Part shown: positions 31,220 to 39,920 of the stretch, piece by piece
Layout: each line of letters starts with the position of its first letter
How positions within the stretch are numbered: position 1 is the stretch's first letter
From: Hoeflea phototrophica DFL-43
GTDB taxonomy: Bacteria > Pseudomonadota > Alphaproteobacteria > Rhizobiales > Rhizobiaceae
Direction of reading: 5' to 3'
Length of the DNA stretch: 64,000 nt
Assembly: GCF_000154705.2 (NCBI RefSeq)
Contig: NZ_CM002917.1
Location: 458,501-522,500 of the forward strand
Program-made: the position numbers and the translations under genes
Notes under the pieces: model-generated
Database searches by the model: none
Told to the model about the DNA's origin: nothing
The model's input: only the letters and a program-made list of their open reading frames with translations

Positions 31220-33004
31220 TTACTGTGCTGCCTGCCGTGCGGCTTCGCTGTCGCGGTGCAGGATCGTTGAAAGCACCCGGGTGAGTTCCGCTTCCGGGTT
31301 CTGAGCGAGATCTTCGGCGCGCCAGGCGACATGCTGGTCCGGACGCACCAGCACACAGCCGCCTTCTCCGACTTCCCGGGCGCGGGCCCAGTCGCCATGA
31401 TGGTCGACAATATCGCGGCGCGGCCCGATGACATGGACGGCAAGTTCGATGCTCATCGCCTTTGCCACCTTTTCGGCGGCCGCAGCCCAGGCTTCACCGC
31501 TCAAGCCGGTCAGCAAGGTGAACCGGCCCTGGCCAACGAGATCGAGGGTCGAGTGCTTATCGCCATTGCGGCCATAGAGCCAGGCATGGGGCAGCCGGGC
31601 CCCCGGCCATGTGGTCGGCTGATAGTGCAGCTCCGCATCAAGCTCGTAGGCAGGCTCCATCTGGCCGTCGGTCACCACCGCTCCGGATTTGTAGCGCTGG
31701 TTCATCTCCACGCCGTGGGCATCGAACTCGTACTTCTTAAAGGCGATTGCCTCACGGATGGCCGCACGCTGCTGCTCGGCTTCCATGGTCGCATCACAAC
31801 GCTTGTCCATATTGGCCTGCATCACCTCGGGGTCGGTTGATTCCGTCAGCCCAAGAGCCTCGAAGATCGGGCCGAATTCGCCGATCGACTGGTTGGCGCG
31901 GGTCACGATCTGCTTGGCCACCGGTGCGCGTTCCTGGCTGTAGGTATCCAGGAGGCTTGCCCCGGCATGGCCCTTGAGAACCGCGGCCAGTTTCCAGGCG
32001 ATGTTGAAAGCGTCCTGGATCGAAGTGTTGGAACCAAGGCCGTTGGAGGGCGGGTGGCGGTGCGCGGCGTCACCCATGATGAAGACCCGGCCCGCCTGCA
32101 TGTGGGTCGCGTACATGTTGTTGACCGTCCAGGTCGACACCGAGGTGATCTCGGGTTCCAGCGACTGGTCGCCAACCAGATCGCGCACCACCTTGGTGGC
32201 AAAGGCATTGTTCACCTCCGGCGCGGGGCCGTTGATGTCATAGCCCCAGACGATCAGCCATTCGTTCCAGGGCCGGACCATCCGCACCAGGCCCATGCCG
32301 ATGCCGCCGACATCTGCACCAGGCTGAACCACCCAGTAGAGCACTGAGGGGCGGTGGGCGACATATTTGCTCAGGTCGGCCTTGAAGATGATGTTCATCG
32401 AACCGCTGACACCCATCTGCCCTTCGAATGGCAGCTTCTCCAGTTCCGCCACCTTGGAATTGCCGCCATCTCCGCCAAGCAGATATTTTGAGCGGATTGT
32501 GATTTCCTTGCCGGTCAGCCGGTCGAGACAGGTGGTGGTGACGCCTTCCGCGTCCTGCGTGTGGCTCAGATATTCGGTCGACATCCGCGCCTGGGTGCCG
32601 CGTGAACAGGCGGTCTTGAACAGGAGCGGCTCCATGTAGGTCTGCGGCAGGTCGTTCATCATCGTCGGCGAGGACAGCTGATGCTCGGCCTTGGACAGCG
32701 GATGGTTGCCCCAGCTCTTCATTCTGCCGATTTCCTCGCCGACCAGGCTTTCGCAGAACACGTTCTCGCCCATCAGGTCCTGGTGGGAGCAAAACATGTA
32801 GGCCTCGCCCTCGACATCCTTTCCCAGATCCCGCAGCACTTCCATGGTGCGCTGGTTTGTGATGTGCGCCCGCGGTGTGTTGGCCAGCCAGCGGTAGCGG
32901 TTGATCGCCATGTTTTCGACCCCGTAGGTCGACAGCAACGCCGCCGCAGCCGATCCGGCCGGGCCGGTGCCAATGATCAGGACGTCGGTTTCGATATCAG
33001 CCAT
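31220..33004 (-). CDS. FAD-dependent aromatic monooxygenase (TfdB/phenol hydroxylase-like)
   Basis: A 594-residue class A flavin monooxygenase: TDVLIIGTGPAGSAAAALL (FAD loop), the DG motif YLLGGDGGNSKV and the second FAD motif GRVFIMGDAAHRHPPSNGLG, then a thioredoxin-like C-terminal domain. The length and layout match 2,4-dichlorophenol 6-monooxygenase (TfdB) and related hydroxylases. In this operon it probably hydroxylates a dihydroxy or substituted phenol to hydroxyquinol. Which phenol is used cannot be told. It directly precedes the dioxygenase gene. Confidence 0.88.
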   Translation of the reverse strand: MADIETDVLIIGTGPAGSAAAALLSTYGVENMAINRYRWLANTPRAHITNQRTMEVLRDLGKDVEGEAYMFCSHQDLMGENVFCESLVGEEIGRMKSWGNHPLSKAEHQLSSPTMMNDLPQTYMEPLLFKTACSRGTQARMSTEYLSHTQDAEGVTTTCLDRLTGKEITIRSKYLLGGDGGNSKVAELEKLPFEGQMGVSGSMNIIFKADLSKYVAHRPSVLYWVVQPGADVGGIGMGLVRMVRPWNEWLIVWGYDINGPAPEVNNAFATKVVRDLVGDQSLEPEITSVSTWTVNNMYATHMQAGRVFIMGDAAHRHPPSNGLGSNTSIQDAFNIAWKLAAVLKGHAGASLLDTYSQERAPVAKQIVTRANQSIGEFGPIFEALGLTESTDPEVMQANMDKRCDATMEAEQQRAAIREAIAFKKYEFDAHGVEMNQRYKSGAVVTDGQMEPAYELDAELHYQPTTWPGARLPHAWLYGRNGDKHSTLDLVGQGRFTLLTGLSGEAWAAAAEKVAKAMSIELAVHVIGPRRDIVDHHGDWARAREVGEGGCVLVRPDQHVAWRAEDLAQNPEAELTRVLSTILHRDSEAARQAAQ

Positions 33005-33007
33005 GAT

Positions 33008-34093
33008 CTATTCCTCCTTCGATGATGGTGGTGTGTTGGATAGGGGGCCGCCAGTCAGGCGACGGCGCACCGGAAACAGTTCGATGCCTGTGCGATCGGA
33101 AAACAGGCCCCAAAGCCCGCGCGGCGCAAACAGCATGATTGTGATGCCGATGACACCAAGTGCCATCAGGTACCAGCTGCCGTAATCGGCCAGCAACGAT
33201 TGCAGAATGAAGAACACCAGCACGCCGAGGATCGGTCCTTCGATGGTGCCCATGCCGCCGATCACGACGATGAAGATCACATAGGCGGTCCAGTCCTGCA
33301 GCGAGAATGCCGCATCCGGCGAAATCCGCGCCTTCTGCATATAGATGAGCCCGCCGGCGATCCCGGTGCCGAAAGCCGAGACCAGAAACACGGTCCATTT
33401 CATCCTAACGGCATCGACGCCGACAGATTTTGCCGCCTCGATGTTGTCGCGCACCGCGGCCAGTCCCAGGCCCCGCTTGGTCCTGAGCAGCCAGTAGATC
33501 CCGGCGATGGTGGCGACAGCCAGGACCACGGCCAGCCAGTAGGCGAGAATGTCGCGTGCGGCGGCACTGCGAACACCAAACAGGGTTTCGATTGTCTCCG
33601 TGAACCACATCTCGCGGGTGGCTGTGCGCGGCAATGAGGTGCCTGTGCCGCCACCAACGGCTTTCCATTGGGCCACCAGCAGTCGCACCACTTCGGCAAT
33701 CACCCAGGTGCCGATGGCGAAATAGGCACCCTGCAGGCGGAAGGCGAAAAACGCGGTTGGTATGGCCAGCAGCAGGGCTGCCACGCCGGCAATCAGGATC
33801 GAGGGAACCGGATCAAATCCCATCAGGATGACCACGGAGAACATCGCATAGGCACCGATCCCGACGAAAGCCTGCTGACCGACCGAAACCAGTCCGCCAT
33901 AGCCGGCAAGCAGGTTCCAGAACTGCGCCAGCACCAGCATCGTGAGGATGAAGAACATGTCCTGGATCAGGCTGCGCGAGGCAAAGGCGGGCAGGGCGAT
34001 TGCCAGCACGATGAGGAGAACCGCCACAACCGACGAGATGGAGGAAGCCTTTGTTCGCGTCTGAACCGAATAGTCTGAATGTGCGTTGGTCAT
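33008..34093 (-). CDS. Branched-chain-type ABC permease, LivM family
   Basis: A 361-residue membrane permease with the LivM segments FWNLLAGYGGLVSVGQQAFVGIGAYA, FAFRLQGAYFAIGTWVIAEV and the cytoplasmic coupling loop GLGLAAVRDNIEAAKSVGVD. It pairs with the LivH subunit. ATG 34093 lies just after the livH stop (TGATC-ATG); the longer frame runs through livH and is not used. Downstream it abuts the monooxygenase gene. In this operon the importer should carry an aromatic acid or phenol rather than amino acids (inferred). Confidence 0.92.
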   Translation of the reverse strand: MTNAHSDYSVQTRTKASSISSVVAVLLIVLAIALPAFASRSLIQDMFFILTMLVLAQFWNLLAGYGGLVSVGQQAFVGIGAYAMFSVVILMGFDPVPSILIAGVAALLLAIPTAFFAFRLQGAYFAIGTWVIAEVVRLLVAQWKAVGGGTGTSLPRTATREMWFTETIETLFGVRSAAARDILAYWLAVVLAVATIAGIYWLLRTKRGLGLAAVRDNIEAAKSVGVDAVRMKWTVFLVSAFGTGIAGGLIYMQKARISPDAAFSLQDWTAYVIFIVVIGGMGTIEGPILGVLVFFILQSLLADYGSWYLMALGVIGITIMLFAPRGLWGLFSDRTGIELFPVRRRLTGGPLSNTPPSSKEE

Positions 34094-34095
34094 GA

Positions 34096-34959
34096 TCAAT
34101 CCACCGCTCTTGGAAACAGGCCACGCGGACGCACCAGCAACACGATCAGGAAAGCCATGTGCCCGGCCAGGATCTGCCATTCGGGATTGATCGCGGCCCC
34201 CACAGTCTGAGCCACACCGATGATCACGCCGCCCGCAAGCGTTCCCCAAAGCGAGCCCAGGCCACCGATGATGACGGCCTCGAAGGCATAGATCAGACGT
34301 GCCGGGCCGATGCTCGGATCGAAGTTCGAGCGCATGCCGAGATAGAGTGCTGCAATGGTGACGATGATCATGGCGATACCAGTGGCCTTGGCAAAGATGC
34401 CGGCGGGTTTGATGCCCATCAGGCTCGCGGTTGTCGGGTCATCGGACGTGGCGCGGAACGCCCGGCCGAGCGAAGTCCGGTAGAACAGCTGGTTGAGCCC
34501 GATGATCACCGCGAGTGCGGAAGCGAATGTCAGCAGCGGCATGACGCCGAGGTTCAGTCCGGCGACTTCGATTGATGCAGTGGAAAGCGGACCGGACTGG
34601 ATGCGCTGGCTGTCGGCTGAAAACCCCTCCAGCAGCGCATTCTGCAACACCACTGAGAGGCCGAATGTGACAAGCAACGGCGGCAGGATGTCGTCGCCTA
34701 GGACCCGGTTGAGCATGAATTTCTGCAATCCGTAACCGAGCGCGAACATGAACGGCATGGCGACGGCAGCGGCAACAAAGGGTGACAATCCGGTCAGCGT
34801 GACCAGGAGCAGGATCAGATAGGCGCCCAGCACGATCAGGTCGCCATGGGCGAGATTGACCAGCCGCATGATGCCGAACACAAGCGACAATCCAGCGGCG
34901 AACAGAGCATAAAGCCCGCCAAGCAGGATCCCCTGGATGATGGTCTCGACCCAGATCAT
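34096..34959 (-). CDS. Branched-chain-type ABC permease, LivH family
   Basis: A 287-residue permease with the LivH features GLYALFAAGLSLVFGIMRLVNLAHGDLIVLGAY and the coupling loop LGRAFRATSDDPTTASLMGI, and an IIGGLGSLWGTLAGGVIIG end. It forms the membrane pore with LivM. Its ATG overlaps the stop of the LivF-type ATPase gene (ATGA), and its own stop is followed by livM at once, so all four parts of the transporter are translationally linked. Confidence 0.93.
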   Translation of the reverse strand: MIWVETIIQGILLGGLYALFAAGLSLVFGIMRLVNLAHGDLIVLGAYLILLLVTLTGLSPFVAAAVAMPFMFALGYGLQKFMLNRVLGDDILPPLLVTFGLSVVLQNALLEGFSADSQRIQSGPLSTASIEVAGLNLGVMPLLTFASALAVIIGLNQLFYRTSLGRAFRATSDDPTTASLMGIKPAGIFAKATGIAMIIVTIAALYLGMRSNFDPSIGPARLIYAFEAVIIGGLGSLWGTLAGGVIIGVAQTVGAAINPEWQILAGHMAFLIVLLVRPRGLFPRAVD

Positions 34960-35666
34960 GCTGCAGCTCCGAAATAGGCGTTGTGAATGGCTTCGCGCTC
35001 CAGTTCGCCGGGGCGGCCCGAAAGTGTGATCCGTCCCTCCATCATGCAGTAGACCCGGTCGGCCACCGCCATGGCCTGACCGATGTCCTGCTCGACCACG
35101 ATCATCGAAGCTCCGGATGCACGGATCTTGGGAACCGCCTTGTAGATATCCTTGATGATCACCGGCGCGAGCCCGAGCGAGATTTCATCGCATAGCAACA
35201 CCCGTGGGTTGCTCATCAGTGCCCGCCCGATCGCGACCATCTGTTGCTGTCCGCCCGAAAGCGCTGTGCCGGGATTGCGGCGGCGTTCCTTGAGCACGGG
35301 AAACAGTTCGTAGACGGTTTCCAGCGACCAGTACCCACCGGTTTGGCGGCCATAGGCCCCGATCTGGAGGTTTTCCTCGACACTGAGCGATGGAAACAGT
35401 TTTCGCCCTTCCGGCACCATTGCAATGCCCATTGCCATGATTTCGTCTGCAGGCCGGTCACCAATGGCGCGGTCCTCGAAGCGGATGCTGTCGGGCGCAT
35501 TCTTCAAGACTCCGCAGAGCGAGCGCATCAGCGTCGTCTTGCCTGCGCCGTTGGCGCCGATGATTGCCACGGTCTCGCCCTCGCCAAGCGTCAGATCCAC
35601 GCCGAACAAGGCCTGGAAATCGCCATAGCGGGCTGTCAGGTCCCGAGTTTCAATGAGCACTGTCAT
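34956..35666 (-). CDS. ABC transporter ATP-binding protein, LivF family
   Basis: A 236-residue ATPase: Walker A GANGAGKTTLMRSL, the LivF-type Q-loop VPEGRKLFPSLSVEENL, signature ALSGGQQQMVAIGRAL, Walker B VLLCDEISLGLAP and the His-switch region where a glutamine-containing VVEQDIGQAM is usual for this subfamily. It overlaps the LivG-type gene upstream by four bases. It powers import by the LivH/LivM pair. Confidence 0.94.
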   Translation of the reverse strand: MTVLIETRDLTARYGDFQALFGVDLTLGEGETVAIIGANGAGKTTLMRSLCGVLKNAPDSIRFEDRAIGDRPADEIMAMGIAMVPEGRKLFPSLSVEENLQIGAYGRQTGGYWSLETVYELFPVLKERRRNPGTALSGGQQQMVAIGRALMSNPRVLLCDEISLGLAPVIIKDIYKAVPKIRASGASMIVVEQDIGQAMAVADRVYCMMEGRITLSGRPGELEREAIHNAYFGAAA

Positions 35667-36382
35667 ATCTCGATCCCCAGGTAGATTTCCTTGACCTCTT
35701 TGGACTCCATGATCGCGGCGGGATCGCCAACGCCGATCACCTTGCCGAAATCAAGAACAAGCAGCCGCTCGACAACCGAATTGAGGGCGTGCAGGACATG
35801 TTCGATCCAGATGATGGTGACACCCTCCGCGTGGATCGCCTTGATGGTCTCGATCAGCGACTGGCACTCGGCGTCAGTAAGACCGCCCGCGATTTCGTCC
35901 AGCAGCAACAGTCTCGGATGGGTTGCCATGGCACGGGCCAGTTCAAGCCGTTTGCGCTCGAGCAGCGACAGCCCGCCCGCTGGGGCGTTGGCTTTTGAAA
36001 TAAGTTCGGTCCGCTCAAGAATAATGGCGCATGTGTGAGCGACCTCGGCCTCGCTTTTGTCGCGCCCGAATGTGCCCGCCACAAGCAGGTTTTCGTAAAC
36101 CGTCAGCTTGGAAAACGGTTGCGGGATCTGGAACGAGCGGCCCACGCCAGACACGCAGCGCTGCCGTGCAGGCGTACGGGTGACATCACGGCCGAGAAAC
36201 TCGATTGATCCGCTGTCGGCACCAATGTTGCCGGTGATCAGGTTGAACAGCGTGGACTTGCCCGCGCCGTTGGGTCCGATAATGCCGAGCGCCATGCCTT
36301 CGGGAACCTCGAAGCTGACATTGTCTGTCACCTTCAGGGCACCAAAGCTCTTGGAAACGTTTTTAAGGGCGAGAATGGTCAT
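35663..36382 (-). CDS. ABC transporter ATP-binding protein, LivG family
   Basis: A 239-residue ATPase: Walker A GPNGAGKSTLFNLI, Q-loop GRSFQIPQPF, a LivG-type signature (AGGLSLLERKRLELARAM, where GLSLLE replaces LSGGQ, as is common in this group), Walker B LLLLDEIAGGL and switch IWIEHVLHAL. ATG 36382 is chosen; the frame extending to 36553 runs through the hairpin region. It follows the binding-protein gene after a 71-base gap that contains a strong hairpin. Confidence 0.94.
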   Translation of the reverse strand: MTILALKNVSKSFGALKVTDNVSFEVPEGMALGIIGPNGAGKSTLFNLITGNIGADSGSIEFLGRDVTRTPARQRCVSGVGRSFQIPQPFSKLTVYENLLVAGTFGRDKSEAEVAHTCAIILERTELISKANAPAGGLSLLERKRLELARAMATHPRLLLLDEIAGGLTDAECQSLIETIKAIHAEGVTIIWIEHVLHALNSVVERLLVLDFGKVIGVGDPAAIMESKEVKEIYLGIEI

Positions 36383-36411
36383 TTGAACGGCGGCTCTGGG
36401 GGAAGAAGGGA

Positions 36412-36443
36412 GCTGGCCCGGGCAAGACATCGCCCAGGCCAGC
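36412..36443. promoter_or_regulatory. Intercistronic hairpin after the ABC binding-protein gene
   Basis: GCTGGCCCGGGC and GCCCAGGCCAGC form a 12-bp stem with one mismatch and an eight-base loop. It is 11 bases downstream of the binding-protein stop (minus strand), with no T-run. Like the hairpin at 20495, it probably stabilises the binding-protein message. Confidence 0.68.
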
Positions 36444-36453
36444 CGTCTTGGGA

Positions 36454-37728
36454 TCAGCCGATCGGCTGCATGGTGCCAGCCGTCGGGATCGACGGTTGGT
36501 CGGAATTGTCGACGATGACGAGGTCGTAGCCGCCGCCGTCTTTCAAGCGCCACTGACCTCCGACCAGCGGTGTCTTGCAGATGTTCTTGGCGGCAAATGG
36601 CGGCAGACCTTTGCCGTCAAAGGCGACCGGGCCGACAACGGTTTGAAGGTTCGAGGCTGCGATCGCCTCGGCCACTGCGTCGCCATCGCCCGCATCGCTG
36701 ACGCGGCCCATGACGTCGGTTGCCAGCTCGAACAGGGCATGGACAAAGCCGATTGGCTGGGTCCACTGCTTGCCGGTGGACTCTGTGTAGGCAGCAGCCA
36801 CCTCGCCCGAGCTCAGCCCGTTGAGCGAGGACTTGAACGGATGGCTCGGAGACCACCACACTTCCGAGGAAAGGTTATTGCCTGCATCACCCAGCGCCTC
36901 GACGGCCTGCGGGAACAGGATCGCCTTGCCAATGGACGCCGCTTTTGGTGTGAAGCCCTGCTGCTTGGCCTGGTTCCAGAAGGTGGTGAAATCAGGTGGG
37001 ATCGGAACGCCTGTGACGATTTCAACATTGCCCTGCTTGAACGCGTTGATCTGCGCCGAGAAATCGTCGGTCAGGTTCTGGTAGCGGCCGGGATCAACCA
37101 GACCGTAACCGAGCTTTTCCAAAACCGGCGGGAAGCCCACATTCGCATCGCCCCAGGCATTGCCGTCACCGTCATTGGGGAACAGGCCGCCGACCTGCTT
37201 GTTGGTGTCGAGCTGAGCCCACATGGCGGTGAACACCGAGATCACGTCTTCGAGACCCCAGAAGAAGTGATAGGCGTAGTCAAACGGCTGCCAGCTGTCC
37301 GGTGCGCCGGGATTTCCCTGCTGGCCGATGAACCATGGCTGCCAGGGCGCGATGGTCGAGATCACCGGCACGCCTTCGGCTTCTGCGGTCGTGGCGACCG
37401 GATTGGTGGTCTCCGGCGTCGATGCGACAAGGATCATATCGACTTCGTCATCGATGATGAGTTCCTTGGCGACTTCGGCCGCGCGGTTCGGATTGGACTG
37501 GCTGTCCTTGACGATGACCTCGAAATTCTTGGCCACTTCGGTGGCGCCAAAATTGGACAGGATGAAGTTGTCGGCTTCGGCAAACGCTGCCAGCGGTCCG
37601 GATTGCGGGCTGACATATCCAAGCTTGATCTTGGCGCCCTGTGCAATGGCCGGTGCGGCCAGACCGCCTGCAGCGATCGTCAGGCCGGTGGCGGCGGATG
37701 TCTTCAAAAGTGTACGACGAGTAATCAT
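36454..37728 (-). CDS. ABC transporter substrate-binding protein (branched-chain/aromatic acid type)
   Basis: A 424-residue type I periplasmic binding protein with a twin-arginine signal (ITRRTLLKTSAATG, cleavage near AIAQ). The mature part starts KIKLGYVSPQSGPLAAFAE, typical of LivK-like and aromatic-acid receptors, and has VIVKDSQSNPNRAAEVAKELI. It delivers ligand to the four Liv-type subunits encoded downstream. ATG 37728 follows GGGAGGAAG. The gene is second in the operon after the maleylacetate reductase. The ligand is probably an aromatic compound that feeds hydroxyquinol cleavage. Confidence 0.92.
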   Translation of the reverse strand: MITRRTLLKTSAATGLTIAAGGLAAPAIAQGAKIKLGYVSPQSGPLAAFAEADNFILSNFGATEVAKNFEVIVKDSQSNPNRAAEVAKELIIDDEVDMILVASTPETTNPVATTAEAEGVPVISTIAPWQPWFIGQQGNPGAPDSWQPFDYAYHFFWGLEDVISVFTAMWAQLDTNKQVGGLFPNDGDGNAWGDANVGFPPVLEKLGYGLVDPGRYQNLTDDFSAQINAFKQGNVEIVTGVPIPPDFTTFWNQAKQQGFTPKAASIGKAILFPQAVEALGDAGNNLSSEVWWSPSHPFKSSLNGLSSGEVAAAYTESTGKQWTQPIGFVHALFELATDVMGRVSDAGDGDAVAEAIAASNLQTVVGPVAFDGKGLPPFAAKNICKTPLVGGQWRLKDGGGYDLVIVDNSDQPSIPTAGTMQPIG

Positions 37729-37765
37729 GGCTTCCTCCCAGTGATTGATGGCAAAGAGTTCTTTC

Positions 37766-38839
37766 CTATGCTGCCGGCGGGCCTCCAGCCCATGCGGCGA
37801 GCAAAAGCTCATTGATTGCCGGTCGGGTGACCGGTTGCGGATTCCAGTAGGGTTTGCGCGTGGCCAGTTCGGCGGCCGTGGACAGGTCATCCTGTTTCAG
37901 CCCAAGTTCGCGAAGTGCCAATGGTGAGCCGATGGATTTGGCGAAATCGAAAAGCGCCCGCCCGGGATTGGAACCACCAAAGATCTCAGTGACCGGTGCC
38001 AGCAGATCCGGAACCGCGCGGGCATTGAATGCGATTGCATGCGGCAGCACCACGGCATGGGTTTCGGCATGCGGCAGATCGAAGGAACCGCCAAGGGTGT
38101 GGCAAAGCTTGTGATGCAACGCCATGCCGACCTGTCCCAGCACGGTTCCGCAGAGCCAGGCCCCGTAGAGCGTTTCGCCCCGCGCAGTGAGATCATCCGG
38201 ATTGTCGAGAACCCGGGGCAGGGCGGCTGCAAACGCCTTCAGCCCTTCAATGGCGATCATCGTCGACATCGGATTGCGGTTTTGCGCATAGAGCGCCTCC
38301 GCGGCATGGGCCATCGCATTGAGTGCGCTGGTCACGGTCATCGCCACCGGCAGGGTGCGCACCAGCTCGGCATCATAGAGAATGACTTCGGGCTGGATTC
38401 TCGGATCGGTGACGGTGGTCTTCACACCGTTCTGTGTCTGGCCCAGAATTGCCGTTGCCTCGCTGCCGGCATAGGTGGTGGGGACCACGATCTGCGGCAG
38501 ATCGGTCTGATAGGCGATGGCCTTGCCCAGCCCGACCGTCGATCCGCCGCCGAGTGCGACCAGGCAATCGGCTTCAACGGCGCCGGCATGCTCGAGCGCT
38601 TCCGCGGTCACGTCCACCGGTGTGTGCATTGTCGCCTTTGTGAAGATGCCTGCGGCCAGCCCGTTGAGATCTGCTGCCACCTCCATCGCGGCATCGGCTT
38701 GCGGAGGGGTCGAAAGCACCAATGCGCGTTTGCGACCCAGGCGCTCGACCTCAGAGCTGATCTGGCGCCGGATGCCCTCGCCGAAGCGCACGCGGACTGC
38801 GGCACTCTGAACCTCGAAGCTGGCCTGAAAAAGCGACAT
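37766..38839 (-). CDS. Maleylacetate reductase (iron-containing alcohol dehydrogenase family)
   Basis: A 357-residue protein with the maleylacetate reductase pattern: VALGGGSTVGLGKAIA, PTTYAGSEAT, the metal-site histidines in MAHAAEALYA, HHKLCHTLGGSFDLPHAETHAVVLPH. It reduces maleylacetate, the product of hydroxyquinol ring opening, to 3-oxoadipate. It is the first gene of the aromatic operon and is divergent from a LysR regulator 115 bases away. TfdF and MacA are relatives; the name is left open. Confidence 0.92.
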   Translation of the reverse strand: MSLFQASFEVQSAAVRVRFGEGIRRQISSEVERLGRKRALVLSTPPQADAAMEVAADLNGLAAGIFTKATMHTPVDVTAEALEHAGAVEADCLVALGGGSTVGLGKAIAYQTDLPQIVVPTTYAGSEATAILGQTQNGVKTTVTDPRIQPEVILYDAELVRTLPVAMTVTSALNAMAHAAEALYAQNRNPMSTMIAIEGLKAFAAALPRVLDNPDDLTARGETLYGAWLCGTVLGQVGMALHHKLCHTLGGSFDLPHAETHAVVLPHAIAFNARAVPDLLAPVTEIFGGSNPGRALFDFAKSIGSPLALRELGLKQDDLSTAAELATRKPYWNPQPVTRPAINELLLAAWAGGPPAA

Positions 38840-38954
38840 TGTTCCTCCCCCGCCGTGCAGCTCACCTCCTCAGGCGTGCAGGACCAGACAGGAAGATAAC
38901 ACTGTATAGGAGATATCTTGATCCAATTGCTGCAAGACTATATAGCTTTCCGTT
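38840..38954. promoter_or_regulatory. Divergent promoter region, maleylacetate reductase/LysR
   Basis: The 115-base gap becomes AT-rich and holds two similar motifs, ACTGTATAGG (38901-38910) and ACTATATAGC (38937-38946), 36 bp apart. LysR regulators often bind two sites in such divergent gaps, so these are candidate sites; there is no proof. Confidence 0.45.
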
Positions 38955-39905
38955 ATGAAATTGGATGCGCGTCATCTCGAAATCATCGCGGCGATTGTCG
39001 ATCATGGTGGTCTGACGGAGGGCGCGGAAGCGCTTGGCAAGTCTCAGCCCAGTGTGTCGCGAACAGTCGCAATGCTGGAGTCGCGGGTCGGTGGGCGGTT
39101 GTTCGAGAAAAACCGCCGGCCGCTGCAACCCACCGATCTGTGTCTTGCGCTGGCGGTGGAAGGCCGCAAGGTTCTTGCCGCCAACAATGCGGCCTCGGCG
39201 CTGGTCAGACGCTACATCGATGGTAAATCCGGCGTGGTCCGGGTTGGTGGCAGCCCGTATTTCATGGACGGCGTCATTTCAGGCATGATTGCCGAATTCC
39301 AACGCGCCTTTCCCGACATTCGTATTGAGCAATCCTATGCCTACGCGGCGGAGCTTTCTCGTCAGCTTGAAAGCAATGCCCTTGATGTCGCGATCTGTCC
39401 CATGGATGTGAGTGCCCTGCCTGAACATCTGAGTTTTTCGCCGCTGCTTGATGGCCGCAACGTGATTGCCTGCGCGCCGACCCATCCTCTGGCTGGAAAG
39501 CCGTCCTTGCGGCTGTCGGAAATCGCTCCCTACCCCTGGATTGCGCCGCCGGTGGATAGCCCGCTCTATCAGGATCTGCGCAGCATTCTGGCAGGCATCG
39601 GAATGATCGATTTCAAAGTCAGTTTCTCCGGCGGTACGCTGGCTTCCATCACCAACATTCTGACCCGTTCGGATGCGCTGACCGTTCTTCCCTATTCCGT
39701 GGTGTTCATGCAGCGGCGTCAGCAGGCACTTGCCGCACTGCCGATCAGGATCAATCACCCGCAACGAAGTCTTGGGCAGATGTGGAACCCGACGCAAACC
39801 GAGCGGCCCTCGGTGCGACGGTTCCGCCGGTTCGTAGATGCAGAATTTTCCAACCTGCGCAGCACCATCATGAAACATGAGCAAAACACGCTCTGGCGCC
39901 GGTAG
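38955..39905 (+). CDS. LysR family transcriptional regulator of the aromatic operon
   Basis: A 316-residue LysR protein: winged-helix N-terminus (MKLDARHLEIIAAIVDHGG, then ALGKSQPSVSRTVAMLE) and a two-lobed effector domain (VRVGGSPYFMDGVISGMI). It is divergent from the maleylacetate reductase gene, the usual arrangement for an activator that senses a pathway intermediate. Hydroxyquinol or maleylacetate would be a reasonable inducer (inferred). Its stop lies 15 bases from the stop of the convergent acyltransferase gene. Confidence 0.92.
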   Translation: MKLDARHLEIIAAIVDHGGLTEGAEALGKSQPSVSRTVAMLESRVGGRLFEKNRRPLQPTDLCLALAVEGRKVLAANNAASALVRRYIDGKSGVVRVGGSPYFMDGVISGMIAEFQRAFPDIRIEQSYAYAAELSRQLESNALDVAICPMDVSALPEHLSFSPLLDGRNVIACAPTHPLAGKPSLRLSEIAPYPWIAPPVDSPLYQDLRSILAGIGMIDFKVSFSGGTLASITNILTRSDALTVLPYSVVFMQRRQQALAALPIRINHPQRSLGQMWNPTQTERPSVRRFRRFVDAEFSNLRSTIMKHEQNTLWRR

Positions 39906-39920
39906 GGCGCGGCCCGCAAT

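Noticed and set aside
33008..37728. Leucine/isoleucine/valine importer
   Set aside because: The family is shared, but the genes are inside an aromatic catabolic operon; an amino-acid role is less likely.
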